49,781 nt of DNA, from positions 1-49,781 of the forward strand of contig CAZTOW010000064.1 of NCBI GenBank assembly GCA_964615375.1. Reading direction: 5' to 3'. Below the pieces are notes generated by a model. It did no database searches, had not been told where the DNA came from, and saw only the letters and a list, made by a program, of their open reading frames with translations. The stretch's first letter is position 1. Each line of letters begins with the position of its first letter. The translations under genes and the position numbers were made by a program. The DNA comes from CAZKWG01 sp964615375. GTDB taxonomy: Bacteria > Myxococcota_A > UBA796 > CAZKWG01. Shown here in pieces: positions 27,933-38,733 of this stretch.

Positions 27933-27946
27933 GTGCGACTTCGCAC
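27933..27946. promoter_or_regulatory. Second palindrome, GTGCGACTTCGCAC
   Basis: A perfect 6-bp inverted repeat with a 2-bp centre lies 29 bp before the response-regulator start. A TGGCC-type -24 element with GC is present but the spacing is 2 bp too long for a sigma-54 promoter. Confidence 0.35.
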
Positions 27947-27974
27947 AGCTTATGGGGCGGGCGGAGGTAAGGCG

Positions 27975-29366
<1,392 letters not shown>

Positions 29367-29371
29367 AGAAT

Positions 29372-31147
29372 CTAGATTCCACCCCCCGCCCACACGAAGA
29401 CGGCCCCCACGTCCAGCCCGTCGGCGTCGTAGCGGTCCGCGGAGAGCGCCACGTCCGGGTAGCCGTCCCCGTTGGTGTCGCCGAAGCCGATGGGGATGGT
29501 GCCCAGGTAGACGTCCGTGTCCGGCGCCCGCCAGCGCACGTCCGCCTCGTCCAGATCCACCGAGCCGGTGATGGGCCCGTAGATCAGGTAGGCGCCCCCG
29601 CCCTGGGTGTCCTTGCCGTTGGCGCCGATCAGCAGGTCCAGCGCGCCGTCCCCGTTGACGTCGCCCGCCTCGCCCACGCCGGCGCCCGCCAGATCGTCCT
29701 CGTCCTCCCCGGCGAACTCCGCGTCCGCCAGCCCCATGTCGATATAGCTGGCCCGCCCCAGCGTGCTGGCCAGCAGGAGCCAGGCCGCCCCCGAGGCCGT
29801 CCCGCCCGAGTCGTTCTGGGCCGCGCCGTGCAGGAGATCGTCCCCGCCGTCCCCGTCCAGATCGCCCACGGTGCACAGGTAGCCGCCGCCCAGGTCGCCG
29901 GCCTCCTCGCCCAGCAGGATCACGTCCGCGTCGCCGAGCGAGATCGCGCCCTCCAAGGTGGCGTCCCCGTAGACGAGGTAGGCCGCGCCCGCGCTCTCGC
30001 CCACCATGTCCTGGAAGCGCGCGCCCACGGCGAGCTCGCTGAGCCCGTCGCCGTCCACGTCCCCCACGAAGGCCAGGTCGTTGCCCGCCTGATCGCCGGC
30101 CGCCTCGCCGAGGAAGCTCACGCCGGAGGCCTCGCTGGCCAGCGTCACCCCCTCCTGGCCACCCCAGAGCAGGTAGACCGCCCCCGCGCCCGCCCCGGCG
30201 TCGCTGTCCGTGATCGCGCCGACCAGCACATCCCCGAGCCCGTCGCCGTCGGCGTCCCCTGGCCCCGCCACGCGGTAGCCGAGCTGGTCGCCGTCCTCGC
30301 CGTAGGCCAGGAAGGCCACGTCCTCCTCGGTGTGCTCGCCAGAGAAGGGTCCCGGGTAGACCCAGACCGCGCCGCCCTTGCCCCCCTCCGGGTCCGACTG
30401 GTGCGCCCCCACGCCGACGTCGGCGTAGCCGTCCCCGTCCACGTCGCCGAGGTGGGCGAGGCGCTGCCCGAAATTCGCCCCCTCCGCCGTGGGCCCCAGC
30501 AGGGTGGCCCCCGCGCGCTCGGCCGCGCCGACCGTCCCCGAGAGCGGGCCCAGCACCAGATACGCCTGCCCGACGCCGTCCACGCCGTCCCGGTCCCGCT
30601 CCCGCGCGCCCACCCACAGGTCCGCGCTCCCGTCCCCGTCCACGTCCCCCGCCGCGGCCAGCCCGAGGCCGAAGGTGTCGTCGCTCTCCTCGCCCAGCAC
30701 CACCGCCAGCCCGGCGTCGGCGCTCCACTCGCCCGACAGCGTCCCGCCCAGCGTCTCGGGGTCGCAGTCGTTGTCCACGCCGTCGTTGGCGAGCTCCTCG
30801 GCGCCCGGGCTCACGGAGGCGTCCTCGTCGTCGCAGTCCTGGTCGAGCTCCCAGCCGTCGTCGTCCGCGTCGAGATCCTCCGCCTCGCCGCTGTCCACCT
30901 CGCCGGTCTCCGGCTCACCGCTCTCCGGCTCACCGCTCTCCGGCTCACCGCTCTCCGGCTCGCCGCTCTCCGGCTCGCCGCTCTCCGGCGAGCCCGTCTC
31001 CGCGCCCGAGTCCGGCCTCCCTGTCTCCTCGACGCCGCTCTCCTCGAGCTCCGGGGCGCTGGAGTCTCGCCCGGGCGGCCCCTTGTCGAGGACGACGCAA
31101 CCGACCAGGGTGAACGCAGACACGGACATCACGAAGGCAGCGCGCAT
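29372..31147 (-). CDS. FG-GAP repeat lipoprotein (beta-propeller)
   Basis: This 591-aa lipoprotein has lipobox LVGC at Cys 17. A low-complexity linker follows that contains several ESGEP pentapeptides in a row (15-bp tandem repeat, about 30905-30985). Next is one MopE-like calcium-binding motif (DADDDGWELDQDCDDEDASV). The remaining 450 residues hold about seven FG-GAP/integrin-alpha-type blades, each with GDVDGDGxxDLxxGA. It is probably anchored to the outer membrane and exposed at the surface. Its stop lies 6 bp from the convergent response-regulator stop. Confidence 0.88.
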   Translation of the reverse strand: MRAAFVMSVSAFTLVGCVVLDKGPPGRDSSAPELEESGVEETGRPDSGAETGSPESGEPESGEPESGEPESGEPESGEPETGEVDSGEAEDLDADDDGWELDQDCDDEDASVSPGAEELANDGVDNDCDPETLGGTLSGEWSADAGLAVVLGEESDDTFGLGLAAAGDVDGDGSADLWVGARERDRDGVDGVGQAYLVLGPLSGTVGAAERAGATLLGPTAEGANFGQRLAHLGDVDGDGYADVGVGAHQSDPEGGKGGAVWVYPGPFSGEHTEEDVAFLAYGEDGDQLGYRVAGPGDADGDGLGDVLVGAITDSDAGAGAGAVYLLWGGQEGVTLASEASGVSFLGEAAGDQAGNDLAFVGDVDGDGLSELAVGARFQDMVGESAGAAYLVYGDATLEGAISLGDADVILLGEEAGDLGGGYLCTVGDLDGDGGDDLLHGAAQNDSGGTASGAAWLLLASTLGRASYIDMGLADAEFAGEDEDDLAGAGVGEAGDVNGDGALDLLIGANGKDTQGGGAYLIYGPITGSVDLDEADVRWRAPDTDVYLGTIPIGFGDTNGDGYPDVALSADRYDADGLDVGAVFVWAGGGI

Positions 31148-31245
31148 GGGGGCTCCTCTTCATGATCGGGATTTATCGCGACCGCCCCCGGGCGCAGGCG
31201 CCGGAGCGCCCGCAGGAGCTCATCGTGAACCTTCCGTGAACGAGC

Positions 31246-32769
31246 TCAGCGCCGCGAGCCCCGGACCCGGCTGAGCGAGAGCCGGAAGCGCGCGCCGGGG
31301 CCCCGACCTGGCAGGGGCTCGTCCTCGTCGCGCTCCACGAGATCCAGCTTCCCGCCCATGGACTCGGCGAGCTTGCGGCTGATGGCGAGCCCGAGGCCCG
31401 TGCCGCGCGTCTTGGTGGTCACGAAGGGCTCGAAGAGCTTGGCCACCACATCCGGCGAGACGCCCGGCCCGTCGTCCTCCACCACCACCTGGGGCCCGGG
31501 GCCGACGTGGACGACGATCCGCGCCTCCGGCCCCGCGGCGTCCCGCGCGTTCTGCAGCAGGTTCACCAGGATCTGATTGACGTACTGGCCGTCCCCGAGC
31601 GTGGGCACGACGTCCACGATCCGCAGCTCGGCCGCGACCCCGGAGAGGCCGACGGCCTCCCGGGCCAGCTCGGCGAGGGAGACCGGCTCCAGGCGCGGCT
31701 CGGCGGGGCGCGAGTAGCCCAGCAGGTCGCTGACCAGCCGATCGAGGCGGTGGACCTGCTCCTGCACCTTGCCCAGGATGATCTTGCGCCGATCGTTGGC
31801 CTCCGAGCCCACGATGACCTGCAGCGTGGCCGAGATCGCGGCCAGCGGGTTGCGGATCTCGTGGGCCACGTTGGCCGCCAGGCTGCCGATGCGCGCCAGG
31901 GCCTCCGCCTGCTGCAGCCGCGCCTCGTTCTGCACGACGTCGGTGAGCTCCTCGACGTGCAGCAGCATGCGCGCCGTCTCGTGCTCCAGCGGGACCAGGG
32001 TGACGCGGAAGGTGCGGGCCTCCGACCCGCTGCCCAGCGTGACGCGCGGGATGGTGATCTCCCGGCCCGTGGCGATGGCGCGGCTCACGCTGGAGCGCAG
32101 GTCCGCGGCCTCGACCAGCTCGTCGGGCAGGAAGTCCCCGTAGTGGAGCCCGATCTCGGCGGCCTCCCCGAACAGGCGCGCGCTGGGCCGGGTCGCGCTG
32201 GCCACCCGCCCGTGCTCGTCCAGCAGCAGCACGGTGATCGGCAGGTTCTGGACGATGAGGTCCTGCAGGCCGCGCAGGCGCCGCTGCTCGTGCGCCTCGT
32301 GAAAGGCGGCGGACATCGCGGCCAGCTCCAGATCGGTGATCCGGTGGATGGCCAGGCAGATCTGCCAGTGCAGATCCTCGTTGCCGCGCTCCTGCCGCGC
32401 GACCCGGCAGAGGTCGGTGCGGATCAGGTTCATCGCCGTGAACACGTAGCGCTCGGGCAGGCCGACGCGGACGTGGACCTCGCCGATGCGCTTGCGCCGG
32501 GACCAGTAGGTCGCGTCATAGGGGCCGGTGAGCAGCTCCGTCACCCAGCGGCGCAGCGTGCCCTTCAGGCGCTCGACCTGCGCGTCGTCCTCGATGATGG
32601 CGCGCGCGCCGGGGAAGCGCTCGATGGTGGCGTAGAAGTTGTCCGTGAGCTCGCCCAGGTGGGGCTCCACCCGCGGCCGGAGTCGGGTCAGCGCGGCGGC
32701 GTCTTCGTCCGTGAAGCCGACGTACTCCTTCATCTCCTCCCACTGGTTCTCCCAGCCGTCGGTGCTCAT
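31246..32769 (-). CDS. Globin-coupled sensor histidine kinase
   Basis: This 507-aa protein starts at an ATG after GGAGGGGGGC. The N-terminal 160 residues are a protoglobin sensor domain: F19, ERLKGTLRRWVTELL, GPYDATYW, and IGEVHVRVGLPERYVF with proximal haem ligand H99. A PAS-like region (about 165-275), a HisKA domain (AANVAHEIRNPLAAI, H303) and a HATPase_c domain (NLLQNARDA, VEDDGPGV, GTGLGLAI) follow. It should sense O2 or another haem ligand and phosphorylate a regulator. The NtrC-type regulator at 27975 is the nearest candidate, with an FG-GAP lipoprotein gene between them. Confidence 0.92.
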   Translation of the reverse strand: MSTDGWENQWEEMKEYVGFTDEDAAALTRLRPRVEPHLGELTDNFYATIERFPGARAIIEDDAQVERLKGTLRRWVTELLTGPYDATYWSRRKRIGEVHVRVGLPERYVFTAMNLIRTDLCRVARQERGNEDLHWQICLAIHRITDLELAAMSAAFHEAHEQRRLRGLQDLIVQNLPITVLLLDEHGRVASATRPSARLFGEAAEIGLHYGDFLPDELVEAADLRSSVSRAIATGREITIPRVTLGSGSEARTFRVTLVPLEHETARMLLHVEELTDVVQNEARLQQAEALARIGSLAANVAHEIRNPLAAISATLQVIVGSEANDRRKIILGKVQEQVHRLDRLVSDLLGYSRPAEPRLEPVSLAELAREAVGLSGVAAELRIVDVVPTLGDGQYVNQILVNLLQNARDAAGPEARIVVHVGPGPQVVVEDDGPGVSPDVVAKLFEPFVTTKTRGTGLGLAISRKLAESMGGKLDLVERDEDEPLPGRGPGARFRLSLSRVRGSRR

Positions 32770-32865
32770 GCCCCCCTCCGCCACGCTTCATATCGCGCCG
32801 CGGCGCGGGCCGCGGGCGTGAATCCTGGTATGGAGTTTGCATCAGCGGGCGCCATCGGAGGAAGC

Positions 32866-34161
32866 ATGTCCTGGAGAGACGACTACCGCGCGAAGCTGCG
32901 CACGGCCCAGCAGGCGCTCACCCTGGTGCGCTCGGGCGACCACGTCTACATGGGCGGAAACGCCGCCACCCCGCGCGCGCTCGCCGCCGCGCTCGCCGCC
33001 CGCGCCCCCGAGATCTCGGGGGTGGAGGTCGCCCACGTCCTGCTGCTGGGCGATGACCCCTTCAAGGACGTCCGCGAGCACGTCCGCCACCGCGCGCTCT
33101 TCGTCGGCCCCGCCGACCGCGACGCCGTCAACAGCGGGCGCGCCGACTACGTCCCCTGCCATCTGTCCGAGATCCCCTGGCTCTTCCGCGACGGCACCTT
33201 CCCCATCGACGTGGCCCTGCTCATGGTGAGCCCGCCTGACGCCCACGGCTTCATGTCGCTGGGCGTGGAGGTGCTGGCCTCGCTGGAAGCGGCCCACCGC
33301 GCCCGCGCCGTCATCGTGCAGGTCAACCCGAGGATGCCGCGCGTGCTGGGCAACACCTGGGTTCACGTCTCGGAGGTCCACGCGGTGGTCGAGCAGGAGG
33401 AGGAGCTCGTCGAGCTCCACCCCGAGCCGCCCACCGAGGTCGAGCAGGCCATCGCCCGCCACATCGTCCCCCTCATCCCCGAGAAGGCGACCTTACAGCT
33501 GGGCATCGGAGGCATCCCCAACGCCGTGGTCAGCCTGCTGGAGGGGCGCGCCGATCTGGGCGTCCACACGGAGATGATCAGCGACGGCGTCATGATGGGC
33601 GTCCGCCGCGGGGTGCTGACCGGCCTCCACAAGAACCAGTACCCGCGCAAGGTGGTGACCACCTTCATCCTGGGCACGCGCGCGCTCTACGACTGGGCCC
33701 ACGACAACCCGCAGATCGAGGCCCACCCCTGCGACGTGACCAACGACATCTTCGTGGCGGCGAAGAACGACCGGCTGGTCGCCATCAACAGCGCGATCAG
33801 CGTGGACCTGGGCGGGCAGGTCAACTCCGACTCCATCGGGCGCCGCATCTACTCGGGCGTGGGCGGGCAGGTGGACTTCATCCGCGCCGCCTGGCGATCC
33901 GAGGGCGGGATCCCCATCATCGCGCTCCCGTCCACCGCCGCGGGCGGGAAGTGCTCGCGCATCGTCCCCACGCTGGCCGAGGGGGCGGGCGTGGTCACCA
34001 GCCGGGCCGACGTCTACTGGGTCGTGACCGAGCACGGCGCCGCCCGCCTGCACGGGCGCACCCTGCGCGAACGCGCCCGCGCCCTGGTCGAGATCGCACA
34101 CCCCGCCTTCCGGGACGAGCTCATCGCGCGCTGCCGCGAGTACTACGGCCCCAGCTTCTAG
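32866..34161 (+). CDS. Acetyl-CoA hydrolase/transferase family (4-hydroxybutyrate CoA-transferase-like)
   Basis: This 431-aa protein starts MSWRDDYRAKL after GGAGGA. It matches the AcCoA hydrolase/transferase family, with LQLGIGGIPNAVVSLL and the active-site Glu region LGVHTEMISDGVM near residue 235, and VTEHGAARLHGRTLRERA near the C-terminus as in 4-hydroxybutyrate and butyryl CoA-transferases. It moves CoA between acetyl-CoA and a short-chain acid. The gene is divergent from the histidine kinase, with 96 bp between them. The exact substrate cannot be told from sequence. Confidence 0.9.
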   Translation: MSWRDDYRAKLRTAQQALTLVRSGDHVYMGGNAATPRALAAALAARAPEISGVEVAHVLLLGDDPFKDVREHVRHRALFVGPADRDAVNSGRADYVPCHLSEIPWLFRDGTFPIDVALLMVSPPDAHGFMSLGVEVLASLEAAHRARAVIVQVNPRMPRVLGNTWVHVSEVHAVVEQEEELVELHPEPPTEVEQAIARHIVPLIPEKATLQLGIGGIPNAVVSLLEGRADLGVHTEMISDGVMMGVRRGVLTGLHKNQYPRKVVTTFILGTRALYDWAHDNPQIEAHPCDVTNDIFVAAKNDRLVAINSAISVDLGGQVNSDSIGRRIYSGVGGQVDFIRAAWRSEGGIPIIALPSTAAGGKCSRIVPTLAEGAGVVTSRADVYWVVTEHGAARLHGRTLRERARALVEIAHPAFRDELIARCREYYGPSF

Positions 34162-34183
34162 GGCCCCAGCATCTAGGGCCGGC

Positions 34184-35227
34184 TCAGGCGCCCTGCCCGT
34201 GGACCCGGAGCAGGCGCCGCCAGACCAGCTCGTCCTCGGCGAAGCCGATCCCGTCGGCCAGCCCGTCCACGGCGATCTCCGCGTCCAGGCCGTCCTCGGC
34301 CAGGATCTCGGCGCGCTCGTCCGCGCCCACGTCGGGCGGGCTCCACCAGGGGTCGTAGTCCACCCAGCGGCTCACGTAGAGCGAGTAGTGGCCGCGGCGG
34401 TCCAGGAAGACCTCGGGCGTGCGGAAGACCAGGGGGCCGGTAAACGGGTTGGCGCCCTTGACGTCCCCGCGGGGGCGGCCCATGTGGCGGTCGCAGTGGT
34501 GGGTGGTGAGCCCGTAGCCGGCGTCCCCGCAGCGGTGGGTGTAGTTGGTGGCGCCCTCGGTGAAGTCGGGCACCAGCCCGCGCTCCTCGAGCCACCAGGC
34601 GACGACGGCCACGTCCACCGCCGCCTCCAGCAGCCCGGGATCGTAGCGGGAGCCGGGGTCCAGGGCGCGCCAGGTCCCCATGCCCAGGTACTGGCTCGCG
34701 TTGGCGCACGAGGCGAAGGTGCCCTCCGTCCCGCAGCCGGGGAAGATCGGCACCCGACGCCGGTTCTCCGGGTCATAGGCCGCGGGCGAGAGCCGGTTGT
34801 CCACCGTGTAGAGGATCCCCACCGCCTCCAGCAGGCCGTAGCGGTTGGCCAGCAGGCGGTCCGCCCCGATCTCGCTCACGATGAGCCGCACGGCCAGCGA
34901 GAGCTCCGGCTCGTCCTGGAGCTCCGCGTAGCTGAGCGCGCGCGTCACGGCGGAGAAGTCGTAGCTGAGCCACTCTCCGCCGCTGAGCTCGCCGACGCCG
35001 AGCGCGTCGTAGTCCACAAAGACCTCGCGCGCGCTCGGGCAGGGGCCGGCGTCCACGCAGGGGCGCGCGCCGAGATCGACCCCGGAGAGCTCGGCCAGCG
35101 GGCCCAGGGTGGGCGCGGGAGCCTGTGGAACGCGGTTCTCGGCGTGTCCGGGGGCCCCGAGGCACCCGAGGATCAGGAGCGCCGGAGCGGTCTTTTCGCG
35201 GAGCGGGTGGCGCGTTTGGATCGTCAC
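34184..35227 (-). CDS. Exported protein of unknown function
   Basis: This 347-aa protein starts at GTG with a signal peptide (TAPALLILGCLGAPGHA). The mature part has a segment (VRLIVSEIGADRLLANRYGL followed by LEAVGILYTVDNRL) reminiscent of the helical core of cell-wall hydrolases of the SleB/lysozyme-like type, with E as a possible catalytic residue, and six or more Cys (PGCGTEGTFASC, HRCGDAGYGLTTHHC). I would not assign a function. The gene is convergent with the CoA-transferase. Confidence 0.7.
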   Translation of the reverse strand: MTIQTRHPLREKTAPALLILGCLGAPGHAENRVPQAPAPTLGPLAELSGVDLGARPCVDAGPCPSAREVFVDYDALGVGELSGGEWLSYDFSAVTRALSYAELQDEPELSLAVRLIVSEIGADRLLANRYGLLEAVGILYTVDNRLSPAAYDPENRRRVPIFPGCGTEGTFASCANASQYLGMGTWRALDPGSRYDPGLLEAAVDVAVVAWWLEERGLVPDFTEGATNYTHRCGDAGYGLTTHHCDRHMGRPRGDVKGANPFTGPLVFRTPEVFLDRRGHYSLYVSRWVDYDPWWSPPDVGADERAEILAEDGLDAEIAVDGLADGIGFAEDELVWRRLLRVHGQGA

Positions 35228-35371
35228 GGTCCTGCCACTCTAACACAGCCGTTCCACGGGGAACGCGCTCCGGCGAAAAAGGAGGCCCTCCGACTGCAAA
35301 GCCCTTGCAAAGCCCTGTGAGGAACCTGCAAAGCCGGCCCCCGACGCGAGGGTTCTCGCTACCCTGAGGAC

Positions 35372-35878
35372 ATGGAGCTCACCATGGCCTCCCCTTGGAT
35401 CGCGTCTCCCTACCGCAGCCTCAACGGCGGGAGCGTCGTGCTCTCCCTCCTGCTGGCCCTCTTCGCCGTCGGCTGCGTCGCCGCCCTCAGCCTGGAGGCC
35501 GCCGCCGCCGGGCGCGGGCCCCGCCTGGCCGGGGATCTGCCCCTGCTGGCCGTCCACATCCACGGGCGCGGCTTCACCCTGCTGGGCGCCGACGAGGCCC
35601 TGCCCGACCGGGCCTTCGCGCGCGTCCCCTGCCTGGACCTGCGCTGCGAGGACGCCTCCAGCTACGACTTCGAGGGGCTCACCGCCCGGCTGGCGCGGGC
35701 CAAGGATCGCTGGCCGCGCCAGGAGACCCTGATCCTCCTCCCCGGCGCCAGCGTGCCCTCGCAGGTGATCACGGGCGCCGTGGACGCCAGCACCGCCGAC
35801 CGACGGCGCGCGCACGCTGGACAGCCCGCGCGCATGCTCTTCCCCGACGTGCGGGTGACGCGATCCCGGCGTAGATAG
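35372..35878 (+). CDS. ExbD/TolR-like membrane protein
   Basis: This 168-aa protein has one membrane span (SVVLSLLLALFAVGCVAAL, about residues 22-40) and a periplasmic domain. The C-terminus (ILLPGASVPSQVITGAVDAS to MLFPDVRV) matches the ExbD/TolR pattern (VPYQ..I.VMDA, LFPDV). ExbD proteins couple the proton gradient through ExbB/MotA partners to outer-membrane processes. No ExbB-like gene is next to it, so it may be an orphan. Confidence 0.65.
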   Translation: MELTMASPWIASPYRSLNGGSVVLSLLLALFAVGCVAALSLEAAAAGRGPRLAGDLPLLAVHIHGRGFTLLGADEALPDRAFARVPCLDLRCEDASSYDFEGLTARLARAKDRWPRQETLILLPGASVPSQVITGAVDASTADRRRAHAGQPARMLFPDVRVTRSRRR

Positions 35879-35994
35879 CAGCGCCAAGGCCACCTTTCGT
35901 GCAATCGCCGGGAATCTGGCCGCGCGCGTCGAATATCGCGGGGGCTCGCGCGTCCATGCTGTAGACCGCCCGCACCCGCGGGCCGGAGGAAGCG

Positions 35995-37779
35995 ATGAAC
36001 ACCCGTACCGCGCCCCGCCCTGGCTCCAGCCCCTTCGGGCTGGTCGGCCTCCTGACCCTGATCGCGTTCACCTCCAGCGCGGACGCCGCGCCCGCGAAGA
36101 AGAGCGACAAGCCCCCCGCTGAGCGAGCGGACACGAAGCAGGGCCCCTCTTCCAGCCGCGCCCCCTCCCCCAACCAGAGCCCCGGCGGCGCCCAGCCGAC
36201 CCAGGGCGCCCAGCCCAGCCAGGGCAACCAGCCCAGCCAGGGCAGCCAGCCCGGCCAGACCATGCAGCCCGGTCAGGCCTCCACCCCCGACGCCGACATG
36301 GCGCGGCCCGTCGATCCAGGCAGCTTCGCCGGTCGCGGCCAGCCCATGAACGCCCCCATGGACCGCATGGGCTCGCGCCCTGAGATGAGCGGCGCCCAGC
36401 GGGACGGCGCGGGCCTCAGCACGCCTGTCCAGGGCCGGGACATCGGCCAGCAGGGCATCCAGCAGCCCTCGTCGGCGCGCGGCTCCGCCCAGGGCGGCGT
36501 GGTCCCCTCGCAGGGGGAGGCGCGCACCGGCGGCGCGCCGGACGCCAGCCACGGCCGCTCCACCTCGCCCGACCGCTCCAGCGCCAGCGGGAGCTCCTCG
36601 CCTGACCGCTCCAGCGCCAGCGGGGCCTCCTCCCCCAGCGGCGGCAGCTCCAGCCACGCCCGCACCCCTCCCTCCAGCAGCAGCCGCGGCGGCTCCAGCC
36701 ACGCGGCCCCCGCCAGCCACGGCAGCAGCCGCCCCTCCGGCACGACGCGAAGCTACAGCAGCTCCTCGCGCAGCCGCACCCCTCCCGCCTACCAGACCCG
36801 CGACCACCGCTACAGCCACCCCTCGCCCTACTACGTCCACACCCACCCCGCCGCCCACCGCCCGCCGCCCTCCCACGTCTACTACCGCAGCTACTACGTG
36901 AACTACTGGGTTCACCCGTACTACCGTTATCAGCACGCGGCGACCGTGGTGGTCTCCTTCGGCTTCGTCGTCAACCCCTGGGTGGTGACCTGGGCGCCGC
37001 CGCCTCGGGCGGGCTGGACCTGGACCGCCGGCTGGTACGACGCCTGGGGCTATTACCACCCCGGCTACTGGGTGCCGGTGAGCCCGGCCCCGGTCTACCG
37101 CTCCGTGCAGTACGTCTACGTCCCCGGCTGGTGGGAGGGCAACACCTACGTCGAGGGCTTCTACCGCCCGACGTCGCGCGCCGGCTGGACCTGGGTGGAC
37201 GGCTACTACCTCTCCGACGGGAGCTACGTGCCGGGCCACTGGCAGCCGCGCTCCCGCGCCCCGGAGGGCTACGTCTGGCAGGCGGGCTTCTACGACGGTG
37301 AGCAGTGGGTCGAGGGCTTCTGGCGGCCGGAGTACCGCGCCGGATACACCTGGGTCAACGGCTACTTCGACGAGTACGGCGTCTACAACTCCGGCTACTG
37401 GATGCCCACGCAGGAGCGCGCCGGCTACGTCTGGATCCCCGGCTGGTTCGACGGCCACCAGTGGGTCGAGGGCTACTGGGTCTCCGAGTCGGAGTACCAG
37501 AACGCCGACGTCCAGGGCTGGGAGCCGGAGGAGGGCTACGACGCCGGCTGGCAGCAGAGCGCCGAGGTCCAGAACACCCCGCAGAAGAGCGAGCCGGCCC
37601 CCGCGCCGAAGCGCAGCAGCGGCGCCGTGAGCGGCGACGCCCAGCGCACCTTCGGCACCTCCTCCGCCGGCTCCGAGGGCGAGGTCCCCGCCGCGGGCAC
37701 GGAGGCCGCCGAGGCCGCCGCCGAGGAAGAGGTCCCGCTGGCCATCCCCGTCGAGGTCGAGAGCGAGGAGATCCAGTAG
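35995..37779 (+). CDS. Secreted WxxGxW-repeat protein with low-complexity N-terminus
   Basis: This 594-aa protein starts after GGAGGAAGCG with a signal peptide ending SSADA-A. Residues 30-260 are Pro/Gln/Ser-rich, with GxQPSQG and SPDRSSASG repeats. Residues 265-500 hold aromatic-rich repeats of the YxWGxW/WxxGxW type (YVPGWWEGNTYVEGFYRP, YVWIPGWFDGHQWVEGYW and others, at least eight). The tail is acidic. Such proteins are exported and of unknown role; a surface or matrix function is likely. Confidence 0.82.
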   Translation: MNTRTAPRPGSSPFGLVGLLTLIAFTSSADAAPAKKSDKPPAERADTKQGPSSSRAPSPNQSPGGAQPTQGAQPSQGNQPSQGSQPGQTMQPGQASTPDADMARPVDPGSFAGRGQPMNAPMDRMGSRPEMSGAQRDGAGLSTPVQGRDIGQQGIQQPSSARGSAQGGVVPSQGEARTGGAPDASHGRSTSPDRSSASGSSSPDRSSASGASSPSGGSSSHARTPPSSSSRGGSSHAAPASHGSSRPSGTTRSYSSSSRSRTPPAYQTRDHRYSHPSPYYVHTHPAAHRPPPSHVYYRSYYVNYWVHPYYRYQHAATVVVSFGFVVNPWVVTWAPPPRAGWTWTAGWYDAWGYYHPGYWVPVSPAPVYRSVQYVYVPGWWEGNTYVEGFYRPTSRAGWTWVDGYYLSDGSYVPGHWQPRSRAPEGYVWQAGFYDGEQWVEGFWRPEYRAGYTWVNGYFDEYGVYNSGYWMPTQERAGYVWIPGWFDGHQWVEGYWVSESEYQNADVQGWEPEEGYDAGWQQSAEVQNTPQKSEPAPAPKRSSGAVSGDAQRTFGTSSAGSEGEVPAAGTEAAEAAAEEEVPLAIPVEVESEEIQ

Positions 37780-37849
37780 CCGCGCGGGCGGCCAGGGGGG
37801 TTCGCGCGCCCCTGGCCGTCCCGGTTATAGGGGACGCCGAGGTGCACGC

Positions 37850-38731
37850 ATGAGTCCCCGACACGCCGAGCTCTCCTCTCTCCTGGCGCTGCCCGCCGAG
37901 CAGCGATTGGAGCCGCTCAGCCGCCTGGCCCTCGAGCTCGTGGACGCGCGCGCCTCAGGTCTCGACGGTGAGCCCGGCCTCGTCAGCGGCGTCGTGGACG
38001 CCCTGGTGGTGCTGCTGGAGTCGGGCGCGGGCGAGACCCGCGCGCGCGTCGTGGTGGGCGAGGCGCTGGGGCTGCTGGGTGATCCGCGGCTTCGGACGCC
38101 GGAGCAGCCCGACTACTGGGCCTCGGTGGACATGGACGGCTACACGCTGCGGGTGGGGCGCTACCCGGTCACCAACCAGGAGTGGCGCCGCTGGGTGGAG
38201 GGCGGCGGCTACGACCGCGACGAGCTCTGGACCGCCGACGGCCTCGCCTGGCGGGACAGCGGCGCCCCGCGCTGGGCGGACTTCGCCCGCGACCCCTCCC
38301 ACCGCCCCCTGCTGATCCCGAACCAGCCCGTGATCGGCGTCACCTGGTTCGAGGCCATGGCCTACGCCCGCGGCGCGGGCGCGCGCCTGCCCGAGCGGGC
38401 CGAGCGCAGCCAGATCGTGCGCGGCTCGGGCAAGCGCCCCTACCCCTGGGGCGAGCCCTTCGGCTCGGGCAACGCCAACACCCGCGAGGAGGTGGTCGGC
38501 CGCCCCTGCGCGGTGGGCCTCTTCCGGGGCGACCAGACCCCCGACGGCGTCTTCGATCTGGCGGGCAACGTCGCGGAGTGGAACCAGGACGAGGTGGGCG
38601 ACAAGCGCATCTTCCACCCGGGCTCCTGGCGCCAGCCCTCCATGGCGGCCTGGGCGAAGGCGCTGGCCCTGCGCGCGCCGGACAGCCGGGCGGACGATCT
38701 CGGGCTCCGGCTCGTCAGCGATCCCCGCTGA
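37850..38731 (+). CDS. Formylglycine-generating-enzyme-like (SUMF1) domain protein
   Basis: This 293-aa protein has a helical N-terminus (1-80) and a C-type-lectin-like SUMF1/FGE-sulfatase fold: RVGRYPVTNQEWRRWV, PNQPVIGVTWFEAMAYA, ARLPERAERSQIVRG, RPYPWGEPF, and FDLAGNVAEWNQDE. The C-terminal GSW...R pattern is present, but I see none of the redox Cys residues of true FGE, so sulfatase activation is unlikely. GAGGTG precedes the ATG. The next gene starts 3 bp after the stop, so the two are probably co-transcribed. Confidence 0.85.
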   Translation: MSPRHAELSSLLALPAEQRLEPLSRLALELVDARASGLDGEPGLVSGVVDALVVLLESGAGETRARVVVGEALGLLGDPRLRTPEQPDYWASVDMDGYTLRVGRYPVTNQEWRRWVEGGGYDRDELWTADGLAWRDSGAPRWADFARDPSHRPLLIPNQPVIGVTWFEAMAYARGAGARLPERAERSQIVRGSGKRPYPWGEPFGSGNANTREEVVGRPCAVGLFRGDQTPDGVFDLAGNVAEWNQDEVGDKRIFHPGSWRQPSMAAWAKALALRAPDSRADDLGLRLVSDPR

Positions 38732-38733
38732 GC

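Noticed and set aside
27921..27950. Sigma-54 promoter before the NtrC-type gene
   Set aside because: GG and GC elements are 12 bp apart instead of 10, so the consensus is not met.
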